From an uncultured Treponema sp. (GTDB lineage Bacteria; Spirochaetota; Spirochaetia; Treponematales; Treponemataceae), in NCBI RefSeq assembly GCF_945873775.1, contig NZ_CAMCEC010000006.1, forward strand, positions 1 to 64,000: a stretch of DNA of 64,000 nucleotides, in the 5' to 3' direction. The notes below the pieces were generated by a model. It saw only the letters and a program-made list of their open reading frames with translations. It did no database searches and was not told the DNA's origin. Position 1 is the stretch's first letter. The number at the start of each line of letters is the position of its first letter. The position numbers and the translations under genes were made by a program. Below, in pieces: positions 61,969 to 64,000 of this stretch.

Positions 61969-63086
61969 TTTTTCTGCTCGGCTTCCTGCTGAATGTGAAG
62001 TCTTCTGGTTCTTTTTGCGCGTTTTGTTTTTACTTGAATTCCTGCGTCCTGCAAAAGTTTTCGCACTGCAAAATCGAGTTCCGTTCTCTGCGGATTTATC
62101 GGAAGCACAAAATTCCTGCAGATTGCCCAGGTTCTTTTGTAAAGTTCCGACGCTGAATATTCGCTTTGAACTTCAAGCTTCCAGTCAGTAAGCTGCTCAA
62201 CAAAATCCTTTAAGAGAAAATAAAGCCGCTCGCCAAGCCTTGAGTCGTGGTTTTGCTTTACGAACTCATCTAATTTTTTTAAATTCTCAAGATATGACTT
62301 TGCGAATTTCTTATTTTCAAGAATTAAATTTGAAGCTGCCGGCTGAAGATATTCGTACAAATCTGTTTCCAAAGCGGCATTTACAATTTCAAATGAATGC
62401 CCGCCGTTTATTATTTTTAAGAATTCTTCCGTGAGCCTTGAAGGAGAAACTGGCGACAAAAGTGGGGCAGATGTTCTGATTTTCTTTTTTAACTTGTGCG
62501 GAAGCTTGCAGCCTGTTGTTGCTCCGTATTTTACAGCTCTTAGCATTCTTACAGGATCTTCTATAAAAATTCTATCAATTGGAATTACAGGTCTTACGAT
62601 TCTTTTTTTTATGTCTTCAACTCCGCCTACATAGTCAATAATCTGCTGCTTTATAGGATCGTAGTAAAGCGCGTTCAATGTGAAATCCCGGCGCAGCACA
62701 TCTTCGTCCATAGAGCCGAATGCGTTTCCGATTGAGCCGTCTATAATTGAACGGAATGTGCTGACTTCAAAAATTTTTGTTCCAAAGAAAATATGCACAA
62801 GCCTGAACCGCTTTCCGATAATGCGTGAATTCCTGAAAATTTTTTTTATGCGGCTTGGAGTAGCGTCTGTTACAATATCAAAATCCTTTGGCGTTCTGCC
62901 TCCAATAAGATCTCTTACAGCTCCTCCGACAATATAAGAGTCAAAACCGTTTTTCTTTAAGCAATCGATGATAAAAATAGCGTCCGGATCTATTGATTCC
63001 CGTTTTATGCAATGCTCTTCTTTTGTATAAACAACGGCTTTTTTTACTGGATTTCCTTTTTCATCTGTAGAATATCTAACTAACAC
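61965..63086 (-). CDS. pcnB: PcnB/CCA-adding-type nucleotidyltransferase
   Basis: The 373-residue protein has the class II polymerase head: YIVGGAVRDLIGGRTPKDFDIVTDATP (metal-binding DFD near residue 72), then FGSMDEDVLRRDFTLNALYYD near 125, and the RNA-binding neck and body. The C-terminal Lys/Arg-rich tail (KTKRAKRTRRLH) is typical of PcnB-type poly(A) polymerases, while tRNA CCA-adding enzymes usually lack it. Both families overlap in sequence, and since the tRNAs here lack encoded CCA a CCA-adding enzyme must exist somewhere. It starts at a GTG with no clear ribosome site; a stop codon lies just upstream. Confidence 0.85.
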   Translation of the reverse strand: MLVRYSTDEKGNPVKKAVVYTKEEHCIKRESIDPDAIFIIDCLKKNGFDSYIVGGAVRDLIGGRTPKDFDIVTDATPSRIKKIFRNSRIIGKRFRLVHIFFGTKIFEVSTFRSIIDGSIGNAFGSMDEDVLRRDFTLNALYYDPIKQQIIDYVGGVEDIKKRIVRPVIPIDRIFIEDPVRMLRAVKYGATTGCKLPHKLKKKIRTSAPLLSPVSPSRLTEEFLKIINGGHSFEIVNAALETDLYEYLQPAASNLILENKKFAKSYLENLKKLDEFVKQNHDSRLGERLYFLLKDFVEQLTDWKLEVQSEYSASELYKRTWAICRNFVLPINPQRTELDFAVRKLLQDAGIQVKTKRAKRTRRLHIQQEAEQKN

Positions 63087-63160
63087 AGTGCGACTATTTT
63101 AATGTTCAAATGTTTTGAAGTCAATTACCTGAAAATTATTCATTTAAAGCGGAAATATTT

Positions 63161-64000
63161 TTATTTGTTTACCGTTATTTTGTCTATTATTATGCTGACT
63201 TCTTCAATTAAAATTCCTGTGTATTTTTCGATGTTTTCGATTATGTATTGCTGAAGGCTGTGAATTTCACCTGTGAGCTGGCGGCCGAACGGAACATCGA
63301 TTGTGATTATGAGCCTGTATCCGCGGCTGTCTGTTTTTATTGAAAGTTTTTTTATCCTGATTTCCTGCGAGAATTCGTTTATGCAGTGCATTGCCATCTG
63401 GCTGAGCGCGGCTTCTGAAATTTCAATTCTGCCTTTTTTGCTGAACTCTGGAGTTACAATTGATTTTTCCATCACCGAAGTTTCTTTCTTTAAAAATTTG
63501 AGTTTGCTTTTGTTTGCAATGTCTCTAAGTGAATTATGGAAAATTTGCGAATAGCTTTTTTTTACTTCAATAGCCGGAACTGGAATTACGTGCTTGCCTT
63601 CGATTTGCCTTGAGCGGATTGCCTTTTCAATTTCTTCGCGGTTTGCAATGTCTTCAATTTTGATTATTTTTGACGGCAGTGGAATCTGAAGCCTTGTGGC
63701 GATTTTTCCTGCCATTTTTTCACTTGTTCCGATTATGAGAAGTTTTTTGATTTTATTTTTTTGCAGAGCCTTTGCAACATCATCTCGGTGCTGCTTGTCA
63801 TCAAAAAGCGCAATTCTTACAGCTCCCATGTATGTTTTTTCGTGCTTGGCAGTTTTTCCCGCAAGAATTTTATCGTCCTTTATGAGAAGTCCGTCGTCAA
63901 TAATTGCTTCGATTCCGTATTTTTGCGCAAGAAGTTTTGCACGGAAACTTTTTCCTGTTCCGCTTTCACCGACAAGCGCGAAAACTGTAAGACCTGTATG
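63161..64000 (-). CDS. P-loop protein with Asp23-like C-terminus (partial)
   Basis: The frame is open to the window edge, so the N-terminus is missing. An internal ATG at 63829 is not the true start: upstream in frame lies a Walker A motif GESGTGKS (about 63946-63969), followed by DDGLLIKDDKILAGKTAK. The next part contains LIIGTSEKMAGKIATRLQIP and VIPVPAIEVKKSY. The last 100 residues (GRIEISEAALSQMAMHCINEF, then VDVPFGRQLTG-like strands) resemble the Asp23/Gls24 fold. Some spirochaetes and Firmicutes have such P-loop/Asp23 fusions of unknown function. At least 279 residues are encoded here. Confidence 0.75.
   Translation of the reverse strand, partial: HTGLTVFALVGESGTGKSFRAKLLAQKYGIEAIIDDGLLIKDDKILAGKTAKHEKTYMGAVRIALFDDKQHRDDVAKALQKNKIKKLLIIGTSEKMAGKIATRLQIPLPSKIIKIEDIANREEIEKAIRSRQIEGKHVIPVPAIEVKKSYSQIFHNSLRDIANKSKLKFLKKETSVMEKSIVTPEFSKKGRIEISEAALSQMAMHCINEFSQEIRIKKLSIKTDSRGYRLIITIDVPFGRQLTGEIHSLQQYIIENIEKYTGILIEEVSIIIDKITVNK

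Overview
The window is a bacterial chromosome segment that looks like a Treponema (Spirochaetota), most likely a saccharolytic gut or rumen type rather than T. pallidum. The reasons are a spirochaete-style flagellar locus (two FlaB core flagellins, FlaG, FliD, FlgK, FlgL, FliW, CsrA), a circularly permuted MglB-type sugar-binding lipoprotein with MglA and MglC, moderately low GC content, and many carbohydrate genes (cellobiose phosphorylase, alpha-amylase, GH31 glucosidase, glycogen synthase). The genus call rests on remembered family features and was not tested by a search.

Region 1 (1-10,023, minus strand) is a damaged RHS polymorphic-toxin island. It holds three C-terminal toxin tips, each followed by a small gene that is probably its immunity gene. 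The long RHS gene (755-6478) has no start or signal sequence: its frame is open back to the stop codon of an Imm26-type immunity gene. A second tip is joined out of frame to a 59-bp piece of RHS core. A third RHS core carries TGA in place of a conserved Trp codon. Both edges hold fragments of other genes. Composition jumps between the GC-rich body and the AT-rich tips.

Region 2 (10,059-23,145) is flagellar. flgJ is followed by a probable sigma28-driven operon flgN-flgK-flgL-fliW-csrA (+). Convergent to it are tsaB, tsaE, a PilZ protein and two conserved hypotheticals, then fliD, flaG and two flaB genes (-). Both flagellin leaders can form long hairpins, and one puts GGA in a loop just upstream of the Shine-Dalgarno site. 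Because the CsrA/FliW pair lies in the same window, CsrA control of flagellin is a reasonable hypothesis.

Region 3 (23,156-34,151) holds a glycosyltransferase and ugd, tRNA-Gly, a MATE exporter, small hypotheticals including a DUF4160 protein, YccF, a LolD-like ATPase with no permease, gltX, a purine permease and a dCMP deaminase. A family of short palindromes with the loop TCAAG and a GACAG flank recurs between genes from here on.

Region 4 (34,152-43,221) holds a TrmB regulator with a strong promoter and a perfect inverted repeat at its start, followed on the same strand by a MATE exporter, a secreted alpha-amylase and a GH31 enzyme. Next come leuC-leuD, a 2-hydroxyacid dehydrogenase and an HMA-like protein that lacks the metal-binding cysteines. 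Region 5 (43,291-47,819) holds rlmN, a TPR protein, a small hypothetical, rsmD and an ankyrin protein.

Region 6 (47,973-64,000) is sugar metabolism: cellobiose phosphorylase, then a LacI-family regulator divergent from mglB-mglA-mglC, with matching 14-bp operator-like palindromes before both. After tRNA-Thr and tRNA-Tyr come an aminotransferase overlapping glgA, trpS, a lipase-like hydrolase, a PcnB/CCA-type nucleotidyltransferase and a partial P-loop/Asp23-like protein cut by the window end.
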